Positions 1 to 8,448 of a stretch of DNA of 64,000 bases are shown here, piece by piece (position 1 is the stretch's first letter; every line of letters starts with the position of its first letter). The translations under genes and the position numbers were made by a program. The notes below the pieces were generated by a model, which was given only the letters and a program-made list of their open reading frames with translations, ran no database searches and had not been told where the DNA came from. This stretch comes from Castellaniella sp034675905 (GTDB taxonomy: Bacteria > Pseudomonadota > Gammaproteobacteria > Burkholderiales > Burkholderiaceae_B): the NCBI RefSeq assembly GCF_034675905.1, contig NZ_JAUCCV010000005.1, positions 327,619 through 391,618 on the forward strand, written 5' to 3'.

Positions 1-539
1 GCGGCAAAGAGCTGGAACTGGCCCACGCCCTTGATGCGTGACATGGGATTCTGGATGTTGCGCGTGATGTAGTCGGCCAAGGCATACTGGTCGACGGAGC
101 CATCCTTGGACGACAAGGTGACCACCATCAGGAAGCCGGCGCTGGACTGGGTGACCTTCAGACCCTGCTGCGTCACAGCAGCGGGCAGCTTGGCCGTCGC
201 ATTGGACAGGCGATTCTGCACGTCCACCTGAGCCAGATCGGCATTCGTCCCCGGCGCGAAAGTGACAGTGGTTTGAGCCTGGCCGTTGGAATCGCTGACG
301 GATTCGTAGTACAGCAGGCCCTTGGCGCCGTTCAATTCGTTTTCGATCACGCTGGCCACGCTGGTGGAGACCTCGGATGCCGAAGCGCCCGGATAGGTGG
401 CGGTGATGGTCACGGTAGGCGGAGCGACGTCAGGATACTGCGACACCGCCATATTAGGGATGGCCAGGATGCCGGCCAGCGCAATGGCCAGCGCGACTAC
501 CCAGGCAAAAATTGGCCGTTCAATAAAAAACTGTGGCAT
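1..539 (-). CDS. RND efflux pump inner-membrane permease, AcrB/MexB type (N-terminal part, cut by window edge)
   Basis: Only the first 179 residues are in the window; the rest lies beyond the left edge. The start matches HAE1-type RND permeases: residues 1-10 read MPQFFIERPI, followed by the first membrane helix and the start of the porter domain (NMAVSQYPDV, then ATYPGASASE). In this family the trimeric permease drives drug efflux with the proton gradient, working with a periplasmic adaptor and an outer-membrane channel. The ATG at 539 lies 44 bases after the stop of the adaptor gene, so the two are very likely one operon. Substrates cannot be told from this fragment. Confidence 0.93.
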   Translation of the reverse strand, partial: MPQFFIERPIFAWVVALAIALAGILAIPNMAVSQYPDVAPPTVTITATYPGASASEVSTSVASVIENELNGAKGLLYYESVSDSNGQAQTTVTFAPGTNADLAQVDVQNRLSNATAKLPAAVTQQGLKVTQSSAGFLMVVTLSSKDGSVDQYALADYITRNIQNPMSRIKGVGQFQLFA

Positions 540-583
540 GAGAGCTCGCGTAAAAACCGGACAAGAGTCGGATGGGCTGGTGG

Positions 584-1840
584 TTAACCTGCCTTGGCCT
601 GGGAATCTGCATCAGCAGCGGGCTTTTGGTCCGACGGCTGGCTGGCGGCCGGCGCAGCTGCACCGGGTTGAGCGCCGGGCTGGGCAGCCGACGGTTTTTT
701 CCAAGGCATGGCCTGCACCGGCGCGCCTGGACGGATTTTCTGGAAACCCTCGACCACCAGGTCATCGCCGGCCTGGATGCCCTGATACACGATATAGCCC
801 TGTCCCGCACGCGGCCCGATCTGAACCGGTGTGAACACGGCCTTGCCGTCCTTGACCAGCACCACCGTACTGTTGCCATCCGCCGTGCGCTGGATGGCCT
901 GTTCCGGCACGATCAGCGCCTGGGGATCCGTGCCTTGGGCCAAACGCACCCGCACATACAGGCCCGGCAACAGGATTTGTTCCGGATTCGGGAACAGGGC
1001 CCGCAGATTGACCTGGCCGGTACCCGGATCAACCGCAACACCGGAAAACAGCAGTTTGCCTTCGTGACGATACACGCTGCTGTCATCCATCAGGACCTCG
1101 GCGCGGGTATTGCCCTGGGCGTCTGGCGTCACCACGCCATCGGCGATCTGGCGGCGCAAGGTGGAGATCTGCGCCACCGGCTGAGTGATGTCCACATAAA
1201 CCTGATCCAGACGATGGACAGTGGCCAGCTGGGTCGCGGAACTGGCGCTGACCAGCGCCCCCACTGTCACCAGCGACTTGCCGATCTGTCCATCGATGGG
1301 CGACGTCACTCGGGTGTAGCCCAGATCAATGGTGGCGGCCTCCAGGACAGCCTTGGCTGCTGCCACGTTGGCCTCGGTCTGACGGGCCTGGGCCACGGCA
1401 TTGTCGTAATCCTGCTGGCTGACGGCATGCTGTTGAATCAGTTTGCCGAAACGCTGCGCCTGGAGCTTGGCCGTTGTGGCGGCCGCCTGGGCATTTTTCA
1501 GTTGGGCGGCAGCTTGGTCGCGGGCAGCCTGATAGGGCGCCGGATCGATGGTGAACAGCAACTGCCCGGCCTTGACCGTGCCGCCCTGCTGGAATTCGAT
1601 CCCCTGGACGATGCCCGTCACCCGGGCGCGGATTTCCGCGTCCTCGATGGCCTGCACGCGGCCAGGCAGTTCCGTGTTGACAGCGGCGGCCTGAGGCTGA
1701 ATCTGAATCACGCTGACGGGAACCTTCATGCCTTGCATGCCCCCCTGTGATTTGTCGCCGCAGGCTGCCAAGAAGGTCAGCAGCAGTGCCAGTGACAGGG
1801 GCCGCAGCACCCGACCGGCGGGCAGTTGCAGAAAGGCCAT
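584..1840 (-). CDS. RND efflux periplasmic adaptor (membrane fusion) lipoprotein, AcrA/MexA type
   Basis: 418 residues, the usual length for the HlyD/AcrA adaptor family. Residues 12-27 form a lipoprotein signal with the lipobox LAAC (lipidated Cys27), so it should be anchored in the inner membrane facing the periplasm. The biotinyl-lipoyl-like segment, an alpha-helical hairpin rich in Ala/Gln (about residues 100-170) and the beta-barrel (about 215-300) follow in the family order. The C-terminal tail from about residue 385 is Ala/Pro/Gln-rich low complexity. A GGGAG ribosome-binding site lies 7 bases before the ATG at 1840. It sits directly upstream of the RND permease and downstream of a TetR gene, so it is the adaptor of that pump. 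Confidence 0.94.
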   Translation of the reverse strand: MAFLQLPAGRVLRPLSLALLLTFLAACGDKSQGGMQGMKVPVSVIQIQPQAAAVNTELPGRVQAIEDAEIRARVTGIVQGIEFQQGGTVKAGQLLFTIDPAPYQAARDQAAAQLKNAQAAATTAKLQAQRFGKLIQQHAVSQQDYDNAVAQARQTEANVAAAKAVLEAATIDLGYTRVTSPIDGQIGKSLVTVGALVSASSATQLATVHRLDQVYVDITQPVAQISTLRRQIADGVVTPDAQGNTRAEVLMDDSSVYRHEGKLLFSGVAVDPGTGQVNLRALFPNPEQILLPGLYVRVRLAQGTDPQALIVPEQAIQRTADGNSTVVLVKDGKAVFTPVQIGPRAGQGYIVYQGIQAGDDLVVEGFQKIRPGAPVQAMPWKKPSAAQPGAQPGAAAPAASQPSDQKPAADADSQAKAG

Positions 1841-2010
1841 AAGAGAACTCCCGAATGAATATTTTTAGATGAAAAGCAAGAAAAGAACACCGTCTCGGGG
1901 ATGCACAGGACATCCGCCGCATCACGCAATGACGCAGCGACCGACCAGAACAATCCAAAAGTATAAAAGGAAACCCCGCGAGCCAGAAGAGGAATGTAGC
2001 GATGAGGAAA

Positions 2011-2559
2011 TCACGCCTCATCCTTGGTAAAACAATCCACCAGGATATTGATCCGCGCCGTCAGCACATCCAGCGGCGGCCGGTCCGCGAACAGACCATC
2101 CAGCGCCAACATGAAAACCTGCGCCAGATCCATATCGTTCAGCACCTGGACGATACATTCCAGCACCCCTTCCCGGTGATGACAGGCGACGTTGGGACGC
2201 AGGCGCTCGTAGACATCCTGGAATTCACTCGCCATGGGGGCGGCGACCATTTCCGACCAGGAATCCAGGATCAGGCAATGACAGACGCGCCGCAGGCGCT
2301 GACGGACGGTGCCGCCTTGCTGCGCTGCCTGTTTGGCCGGCTGCACGCGCGACAGAATCCAGTCGTCAACGCATTGGACGAAAATGTCTTCCTTGTCTTT
2401 GAACGTGCGATACAACAAGGTGCGGGAGATGACGGCCCGCTGAGCGATATCTTCCAGGCTGGTGCGCGAAAAACCGAAATTCAGAAAGCACCAGCGCGCC
2501 GCATCCAGGATGCGGGTACGACGCTCTGCCAGGGCTTCCGGATCGAGTTTCTGTGCCAT
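2011..2559 (-). CDS. TetR/AcrR-family transcriptional regulator of the efflux operon
   Basis: 182 residues with an N-terminal TetR helix-turn-helix at about residues 12-57 (RTRILDAARWCFLNFGFSRT, then SLEDIAQRA and LLYRTFKDKEDIF). The rest is the usual all-helical ligand-binding domain. It is transcribed in the same direction as the adaptor and permease genes, whose first start codon is 170 bases downstream of its stop. Family knowledge suggests it represses the pump and itself. A perfect 10-base inverted repeat lies just upstream of its start and covers the likely -35 element. The inducer is unknown. Confidence 0.9.
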   Translation of the reverse strand: MAQKLDPEALAERRTRILDAARWCFLNFGFSRTSLEDIAQRAVISRTLLYRTFKDKEDIFVQCVDDWILSRVQPAKQAAQQGGTVRQRLRRVCHCLILDSWSEMVAAPMASEFQDVYERLRPNVACHHREGVLECIVQVLNDMDLAQVFMLALDGLFADRPPLDVLTARINILVDCFTKDEA

Positions 2560-2569
2560 CCGGTCATAA

Positions 2570-2594
2570 TGACAAAAAATACTTTTTTTGTCAA
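2570..2594 (-). promoter_or_regulatory. Inverted repeat overlapping the tetR promoter (putative TetR operator)
   Basis: The sequence contains TGACAAAAAA, four spacer bases and TTTTTTGTCA, a perfect 10+10 inverted repeat at 2570-2593. On the minus strand its upstream arm is part of a consensus -35 box TTGACA (2589-2594). A CATTAT -10-like hexamer follows 17 bases later. The repeat ends 11 bases before the regulator ATG, where an autorepressor would bind. That TetR binds here is inference. Confidence 0.6.
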
Positions 2595-2602
2595 AGGCAA
2601 AA

Positions 2603-3397
2603 TCAACCTAACAACAAGGTGTCATCGGCCAATTCTTCGCCCCGCACGCGCTCGAACATGGTCAGCAGGTCGGGGACTTCCAGTCCGCGCCGGGTATCGC
2701 CGGACACGTCCAGCACCACACGTCCCTGGTGCAGCATGACCGTCCGATCGCCTACATCCAGGGCCTGGCGCATGCTGTGCGTGACCATCATGGTGGTCAG
2801 TCCATGTTCGGCCACGATGCGGGCGGTCAGGTTCAACACGAACTGCGCCGTGCGCGGATCCAGCGCTGCCGTATGTTCATCCAGCAGCAGGATGCGCGAT
2901 GGCCGTAGGGCAGCCATCAGCAGGCTGACAGCCTGGCGCTGACCGCCCGAGAGCAGGCCGATACGGTCGGTCAGGCGATTTTCCAAGCCCAGTCCCAGCA
3001 TCATCAGCCGTTCGCGGAACAGCACGCGCATTTCGCCACGCACCGCCTGCCGCAGGCTGCGGAACTGCCCCCGGCCCAGAGCCAGGGACATGTTTTCCTC
3101 GATCGTCAGATTTTCACAGGTACCCGCCATCGGGTCCTGGAATACCCGGGCGACCTTGCGGGCGCGGTCCCAGACCGGCTGGCGCGTGACGTCTTCGCCA
3201 TCGATCAGGATGGCGCCGCTATCTATCGCCTGTTCACCCGAAATGGCGTTCAGAAAGGTAGATTTACCTGCCCCGTTGGAGCCGATGACCGTCACGAACT
3301 GGCCAGCCGGAATTTCCAGAGACATGCCGCGCATGGCCTGGGTTTCGATCGGCGTGCCGGGGTTGAAGGTCAGGTGCAGATTCTGTGCGCTCAGCAT
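2603..3397 (-). CDS. ABC transporter ATP-binding protein (TrpZ-like importer ATPase)
   Basis: 264 residues with a complete nucleotide-binding domain: Walker A GSNGAGKST (39-47), signature LSGGQ (149-153) and Walker B ILLLDEH (169-175). It is the last gene of a three-gene importer cassette, three bases after the permease gene. The companion binding protein belongs to the ABC_sub_bind family, whose Streptococcus relatives are the TrpXYZ tryptophan-linked transporter. The substrate here is not proven. Its stop is followed within 43 bases by the tetR promoter with no obvious terminator. Confidence 0.92.
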   Translation of the reverse strand: MLSAQNLHLTFNPGTPIETQAMRGMSLEIPAGQFVTVIGSNGAGKSTFLNAISGEQAIDSGAILIDGEDVTRQPVWDRARKVARVFQDPMAGTCENLTIEENMSLALGRGQFRSLRQAVRGEMRVLFRERLMMLGLGLENRLTDRIGLLSGGQRQAVSLLMAALRPSRILLLDEHTAALDPRTAQFVLNLTARIVAEHGLTTMMVTHSMRQALDVGDRTVMLHQGRVVLDVSGDTRRGLEVPDLLTMFERVRGEELADDTLLLG

Positions 3398-3400
3398 GGC

Positions 3401-4288
3401 TCAAGCCCTCTTTTTCGACAAGCGCTGCTTGACCAGCGGAATGACCAGCGCCACCGTCACCAGCACTGCCGTCACCAGATTCAAGTCTTGCGCCTTCAGG
3501 CCGACGAAATCGGCATTGAGCGCCAGGGCGATGAAAAAGCGGTACAGCACGGCGCCGATGATGACGGCCAGAGTTGCCACCATCAGGCGGCGCGACGGCA
3601 GGACGGACTCGCCGATGATGACGGCGGCCAGACCGATCACGATAGTGCCGATCCCCATGGAGATATCCGCCCCACCCTGCGATTGGGCGAACAAAGCCCC
3701 CGCCAGACCGCACAAGGCATTGGAAATCGCCATGCCCAGCAGGATCATGCGCCCGGTGTGTATGCCCTGGGAACGCGCCATGCGCGGGTTCGAACCAGTG
3801 GAACGCATCGCCAGGCCGACCTGGGTGGAAAAGAACCAGTCAAGCGCCAGCTTGACGACCACCACCAGCGCCAGCAAGATAAGCGGCCTGGCGATGAAGT
3901 CGTCCAGCCCTTCAGGCTGCAGCACTGTAAAGACCGTGGGGTCGGTGATCAGCGGCACATTGGGCGCATCCATGATGCGCAGATTGATCGAATACAACGC
4001 GATCATCATCAGGATGCTGGCCAGCAGATCCATGATTTTGAGGCTGACATTCAGCCAGCCGGTAATCATCCCGGCAAACCCCGCCGCCAAAGTCGCGATC
4101 AGGGTGGCCAGGAAAGGATCCATGCCGTGGTGAATCAGGATTGCGGCGGTCGCCCCCCCTAGGGGGAAGCTGCCGTCGACCGTCAGATCAGGGAAATTCA
4201 GGACGCGAAAGGAAATCAGGACGCCCAGGGCGACCAGGCCGAAAATCAGCCCGATCTCGAAGGCGCCCCACATCGAATAAATGGACAT
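3401..4288 (-). CDS. ABC transporter permease (TrpY-like, branched-chain amino acid permease family)
   Basis: 295 residues, almost wholly hydrophobic, with about eight predicted membrane helices. It has the pattern of LivH/LivM-like permeases that pair with ABC_sub_bind receptors (MSIYSMWGAFEIGLIFGLVA at the N-terminus; GSNPRMARSQGIHTGRM in the cytoplasmic coupling loop near the middle). It lies between the binding protein (15-base gap) and the ATPase (3-base gap), so the three are one operon and one complex in the inner membrane. The substrate is likely an amino acid or aromatic compound; the trpF neighbour points towards tryptophan metabolism. Confidence 0.9.
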   Translation of the reverse strand: MSIYSMWGAFEIGLIFGLVALGVLISFRVLNFPDLTVDGSFPLGGATAAILIHHGMDPFLATLIATLAAGFAGMITGWLNVSLKIMDLLASILMMIALYSINLRIMDAPNVPLITDPTVFTVLQPEGLDDFIARPLILLALVVVVKLALDWFFSTQVGLAMRSTGSNPRMARSQGIHTGRMILLGMAISNALCGLAGALFAQSQGGADISMGIGTIVIGLAAVIIGESVLPSRRLMVATLAVIIGAVLYRFFIALALNADFVGLKAQDLNLVTAVLVTVALVIPLVKQRLSKKRA

Positions 4289-4303
4289 GAGCGAAACGGC
4301 GGA

Positions 4304-5272
4304 TTACTTGATGACCTGGGCGGCGGATTTGATCAGCGCGTCGGACAGGGTCACGCCTTGTTTCTGGGCAGCCCCCGGGCTGACGAACAATTCTTGCTTG
4401 ACGCTGGTTTCCGAAGCAATGTCGCCGGGCTTTTCGCCCTTGAGGATACGCACGACGATGGCGCCGGTCTGCAGGCCCAGATCATGGTAATTGATCCCCA
4501 ACGCAGCAATGGCCCCGCGCTTCACGCTGTCGGTATCCGAAGCGATCAACGGGATCTTGGCCGAATTGCCGACCTTAACCAGGGATTCATAGGCCGACAC
4601 GACGTTATTGTCGGTATTGGTATAGATGACGTCAACCTTGCCCACCAGGCTGCGGGCGGCTGCACCCACGTCTACCGTCCGGGCTGCCGTGGCTTCGACC
4701 AGGCTCATGCCTGCCTTGGGCAGCAGTTCGCGCATCTGCTTGACCACGACCACGGAATTGGCTTCGCCCGGGTTATAGACCATGCCGACTTTTTTCGCAT
4801 TGGGTACGACTTTCTTGATCAGCTCGATCTGCTTTTCCAGCGACAGCGCATCGGACACCCCCGTGACGTTGGTACCCGACGCCCCCCAGCCAGGGACCAG
4901 CTGAGCGGCCACCGGATCCGTCACGGCGGAATACACCACGGGGATGGTCTTGGTGGCGGCCACGACGGCCTGCGCCGAAGGTGTGGCGATGGCCACGATC
5001 ACGTCGGGCTTGTCACCGATGAATTTGCGGGCGATCTGGGCGGCGATGGCCGTATTGCCCTGCGCCGTCTGGAACTGCCATTTCAGACCCTTGGCCTCGG
5101 TGTAGCCGGCCTTGGTCAGCGCTTCTTGGATACCGTCCTTCACGGAGTCCAGCGCGGGATGCTCGACGATGGAGGTCACCGCCACCGATTGAGCGTGCGC
5201 CTGAGGTGCAGCCAGGGCGCCGACGACGGCAGCAACGCCAGCCAATTTACGAAGAACGGGATGCAGATTCAT
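4304..5272 (-). CDS. ABC transporter substrate-binding protein (TrpX-like, ABC_sub_bind family)
   Basis: 322 residues with a Sec signal peptide, cleavage likely after AHA at residues 25-27. The mature part has the two-lobe fold of PF04392 proteins: VAVTSIVEHPALD at the start, PDVIVAIATPSAQA, IPVVYSAVTDPVAA and the inter-lobe NVTGVSDALSLEKQ. An AAAGGAG ribosome-binding site lies 6 bases before the ATG. It begins 47 bases after the trpF stop on the same strand, so it may be cotranscribed with trpF. Family members bind aromatic or branched amino acids; the ligand here is inferred only from context. Confidence 0.92.
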   Translation of the reverse strand: MNLHPVLRKLAGVAAVVGALAAPQAHAQSVAVTSIVEHPALDSVKDGIQEALTKAGYTEAKGLKWQFQTAQGNTAIAAQIARKFIGDKPDVIVAIATPSAQAVVAATKTIPVVYSAVTDPVAAQLVPGWGASGTNVTGVSDALSLEKQIELIKKVVPNAKKVGMVYNPGEANSVVVVKQMRELLPKAGMSLVEATAARTVDVGAAARSLVGKVDVIYTNTDNNVVSAYESLVKVGNSAKIPLIASDTDSVKRGAIAALGINYHDLGLQTGAIVVRILKGEKPGDIASETSVKQELFVSPGAAQKQGVTLSDALIKSAAQVIK

Positions 5273-5319
5273 GTAAGGCTCCTTTGAGGATAAGGCATCA
5301 GTATTATTAGTAGCGGCGC

Positions 5320-5997
5320 TTAGTTTAACCCGCAGCGCCGGCGGTCGGCGGCTTGCACCGCCTGCATGAACGCCTGGATCTTGGCGGGGTCCTTGATACC
5401 GGGTGCGGATTCCACTCCGCTGCTGACATCCACCGCAAAGGGCTGTCGAGCCGCCATATCGGCCCCCACTCCATCGACCGTCAGGCCGCCGGACAAGATC
5501 AGTGCAGGCACACCGCCGCCGCGCGGCAATTGCGACAGCAATTCCGCATCGAGACGATGGCCGCTGCCCCCGTACGCGGGGCTGTAGCTGTCGAACAGCC
5601 AGCCGCTGGCATCAGGGTAGCGCGCACAGGCCGCTGCCAGGCTCGCTGCCGAATCCAGACCCGGCGCGCCGACGCGGAAAGCCTTCAGATAGCGAACACC
5701 GAACTGCTCGCAGAAAGCGACGGATTCCTCGCCGTGAAACTGCAACAGATCGGGATGCACGGCATCCAGCACCTGCCGGACATCCTCTGGTTGCGGATTG
5801 ACGAACAGCGCCACCACCGACATGAAGGCCGGCACCTGCGACCGCAGGGCGGCTGCCTGCGCCAAGGAGACGCAACGCCGGCTGGCAGGATAGAACACCA
5901 GGCCCACCGCATCCGCCCCGGCTTGAATGACGGCCTGCACATCGACCGGCCGGGTGAGACCGCAGATCTTGACGCGCGTGCGGCTGGCGACGGTCAC
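5320..5997 (-). CDS. trpF: Phosphoribosylanthranilate isomerase
   Basis: 225 residues, standard length. It catalyses the third step of tryptophan synthesis, the Amadori rearrangement of phosphoribosylanthranilate. The N-terminal KICGLTR motif (10-16) carries the catalytic Cys. LLQFHGEE and the phosphate-binding ALILSGGLT and AVDVSSGVE segments of the TIM barrel are present. The start is a GTG that overlaps the stop of the upstream TRAP permease gene (GTGA), so translation is probably coupled. In many Burkholderiales trpF sits between truA and trpBA; here TRAP genes precede it and an ABC importer follows, and trpBA are not in the window. Confidence 0.96.
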   Translation of the reverse strand: MTVASRTRVKICGLTRPVDVQAVIQAGADAVGLVFYPASRRCVSLAQAAALRSQVPAFMSVVALFVNPQPEDVRQVLDAVHPDLLQFHGEESVAFCEQFGVRYLKAFRVGAPGLDSAASLAAACARYPDASGWLFDSYSPAYGGSGHRLDAELLSQLPRGGGVPALILSGGLTVDGVGADMAARQPFAVDVSSGVESAPGIKDPAKIQAFMQAVQAADRRRCGLN

Positions 5998-7661
5998 TGG
6001 AACGCTCCCGCGGCGTCGCCGGCGCCGTACCCATCCAGACCATAGGCGCTATCCTGGCCAAAGGTGACGGAATCCGGATTGACCGTCGAGACCTCGCCTT
6101 TGTAGTGCGTCACCATGCCCGGGAAGCTGAGCACGGCGATCACCATCAGGATCTGAATGATGATGAAGGGGATGGAACCCCAATAGATCTGCGCCGTGGT
6201 GACCTTGGCAATCAGCTTGCCCGTCACCCGGTCGTGATAGTCCTCTTTGGGCGCCACCGAACGCAGATAGAACAAGGCAAAACCAAAGGGCGGATGCACG
6301 AAGGAAGTCTGCATATTGACCGCCAGCAGCACGCCGAACCAGATCAGGTCGATGCCCATCTTGTCGGCCACCGGCCCCAGCAAAGGCACGATGATAAAGG
6401 CCAATTCGAAGAAATCCAGGAAAAACGCCAGGAAGAACGTCACCAGGCTGACCACGATCAGAAAGCCCAGTTCCCCGCCCGGCACGTGCAGCAGCAGCTG
6501 TTCGACCCAGATATCACCGTTGATGCCCCGGAAGCTGAGGCTGAAAATCGTCGAACCCACCAGGATGAAAATCACGAAACACGTCAGGCGGGCCGTGCTT
6601 TCCATGGCCTGGCGCAGCTGCCGCACAGAAAACCGCCGACGCGACACCGCCATGATGAGCGCCCCCACAGCGCCCATGGCGCCGCCTTCGGTAGGAGTCG
6701 CCACACCAATGAAAATCGTCCCCAGCACCAGAAAGATCAGTGCCAAGGGCGGAATCATGACGAACACGACCTGTTCAGCCAAAGATGACAGCCAACCCAG
6801 GCGCAGCAATCTATTGCCCAAGGCCATCGCCAGGGCAGCCACCCCCCAGATCAGCAGGATGATGACCACCCGCTCGTCCACCGGGATGTCCGTATGGGAA
6901 CGGAAATAGTATTGAGACCCCCAGTGCGCGATGGCGGCGGCAATCACCGTCAGGACCAATAGGGAGCGCAGGCCTCTGCGACCACGCGCATCGACCTCTC
7001 CCCGGGCTTCCGGCGGCAGCGCCGGCGCATAGCCAGGCCGCAGGAAAGCGACGATAAAGACATACACCATGTAGGCGCCGGCCAGCAGCAAACCAGGCAG
7101 CATGGCGCCTCGATACATATCACCGATGGAGCGGCCCAGCTGGTCGGCCAGCACAATCAGCACCAGAGAGGGCGGGATGATCTGCGACAGCGTGCCCGAC
7201 GCCGCAATCACGCCCGCCGCCAGGCGGCGGTCATAGCCGTAGCGCAGCATGATGGGCAGGGAAATCAGCCCCATGGAAATCACCGAGGCCGACACCACGC
7301 CGGTCGTGGCCGCCAACAAAGCACCGACAAAGACCACGGCAATGGCCAAGCCGCCCCGCAGCGGGCCAAACAAGCGCCCGACGGTATCCAGCAGGTCTTC
7401 GGCCATGCCCGATCGTTCCAGGATCAGGCCCATGAAGGTAAAGAACGGCACCGCCAGCAAAGAATCATTGCTGACGATGCCGAAAATCCGCTGAGGCAAG
7501 GCCTGGAACAGCAGCGGACTCATCAGATTCAGGTCGACGGCGACCAGACCGTACACGACTCCGGTGGCGGCCAGGGAAAAGGCCACCGGAAAGCCCAAAA
7601 GCAAAAATACGATCAGGTTGAAAAACATGATCGGGGCGAGATTATCGACGAGAAACTCCAT
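5994..7661 (-). CDS. dctM: TRAP transporter large permease subunit, DctM family
   Basis: 555 residues from the ATG at 7661; a TTG two codons earlier overlaps the dctQ stop and is the alternative start. It is very hydrophobic with about 12-14 helices and DctM landmarks such as LLAVPFFTFMG, ATTGVVSASVI, ASGTLSQIIPPS and GGAMGAVGALI. It is longer than the roughly 430-residue classical DctM because of an extra middle section (about residues 215-300), as in the larger DctM subgroup. It should form the sodium-coupled transport channel with DctQ. No DctP-type solute receptor gene is adjacent, so the substrate cannot be guessed. Confidence 0.93.
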   Translation of the reverse strand: MEFLVDNLAPIMFFNLIVFLLLGFPVAFSLAATGVVYGLVAVDLNLMSPLLFQALPQRIFGIVSNDSLLAVPFFTFMGLILERSGMAEDLLDTVGRLFGPLRGGLAIAVVFVGALLAATTGVVSASVISMGLISLPIMLRYGYDRRLAAGVIAASGTLSQIIPPSLVLIVLADQLGRSIGDMYRGAMLPGLLLAGAYMVYVFIVAFLRPGYAPALPPEARGEVDARGRRGLRSLLVLTVIAAAIAHWGSQYYFRSHTDIPVDERVVIILLIWGVAALAMALGNRLLRLGWLSSLAEQVVFVMIPPLALIFLVLGTIFIGVATPTEGGAMGAVGALIMAVSRRRFSVRQLRQAMESTARLTCFVIFILVGSTIFSLSFRGINGDIWVEQLLLHVPGGELGFLIVVSLVTFFLAFFLDFFELAFIIVPLLGPVADKMGIDLIWFGVLLAVNMQTSFVHPPFGFALFYLRSVAPKEDYHDRVTGKLIAKVTTAQIYWGSIPFIIIQILMVIAVLSFPGMVTHYKGEVSTVNPDSVTFGQDSAYGLDGYGAGDAAGAFQ

Positions 7662-7663
7662 GC

Positions 7664-8278
7664 TCAACGCCCCTGTACCGATTCAGCCGACTGGCCGGCC
7701 CGTTGCTGGGCCAGGATATCCTCGACGAGGGCTTCCTCGTCGCTCTTGCCATCGGATACGCGCATGGGATTGGCGCAAGCGCCACGCAGAAACCCGACGC
7801 ATTTGATCAAATGCGACACACCCGCCAAAATCAGCAGGGCAAAACCCACAGGGATCAATAATTTGGCAGGCCAGCGAATCAGGCCCTCTGTATTCGAAGA
7901 CAGTTCATGCAATATGTAGGATTCCCAGAAAAAGGGAATCGACAGCCACAGCACCAGACAAGCAGCCGGCATCAGGAAAAACACGACGCCGAAAATTTCA
8001 ATGTAGACCTGGACGCGTTCAGACAGCCTCTGGGACAGCACATCGACCCGGACGTGTTCATTGCGCAAAAAGGTATACCCCGCCGCCAGCAGAAAAATCG
8101 CGCCGAACAGATACCACTGCAATTCCAGCCAAGCGTTGGAGCTGAGGCTGAAGACCTTGCGCATCACGGCATTGCCCGCGCTGATCACCGCCACGATCAG
8201 CACCAGCCAGGTCACCGCCCGACCCACCCATGTGTTCAGGGCATCAATCCAGCCCGCTATTTTCAATGGAATTCTCAT
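7664..8278 (-). CDS. dctQ: TRAP transporter small permease subunit, DctQ family
   Basis: 204 residues from ATG 8278, chosen because AGGCG lies 6 bases upstream; a GTG at 8296 would add six residues. It has four predicted membrane helices and the DctQ-type middle region (ELQWYLFGAIFLLAAGYTFL, then NEHVRVDV). The C-terminal cytoplasmic tail (about 35 residues) is acidic and Gln-rich. It is the first gene of the dctQ-dctM-trpF run. The 170 bases upstream, down from truA, carry no clear terminator or promoter that I can see. Confidence 0.9.
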   Translation of the reverse strand: MRIPLKIAGWIDALNTWVGRAVTWLVLIVAVISAGNAVMRKVFSLSSNAWLELQWYLFGAIFLLAAGYTFLRNEHVRVDVLSQRLSERVQVYIEIFGVVFFLMPAACLVLWLSIPFFWESYILHELSSNTEGLIRWPAKLLIPVGFALLILAGVSHLIKCVGFLRGACANPMRVSDGKSDEEALVEDILAQQRAGQSAESVQGR

Positions 8279-8448
8279 GGTTCGCCTACAAAACACAATA
8301 CAAGCCGAACGCCCGGCGGCGGGCTGTCAAAGCAGAACGGATGGCCAACCGCCTCGTTCAAGCCCTGTGCATCGCAAAACGTCCAATTCTATCCGATCAG
8401 CTCGGCCATTCACCACGGGAAAGACCCGAAAACAGCCGTCAGCCTGGA

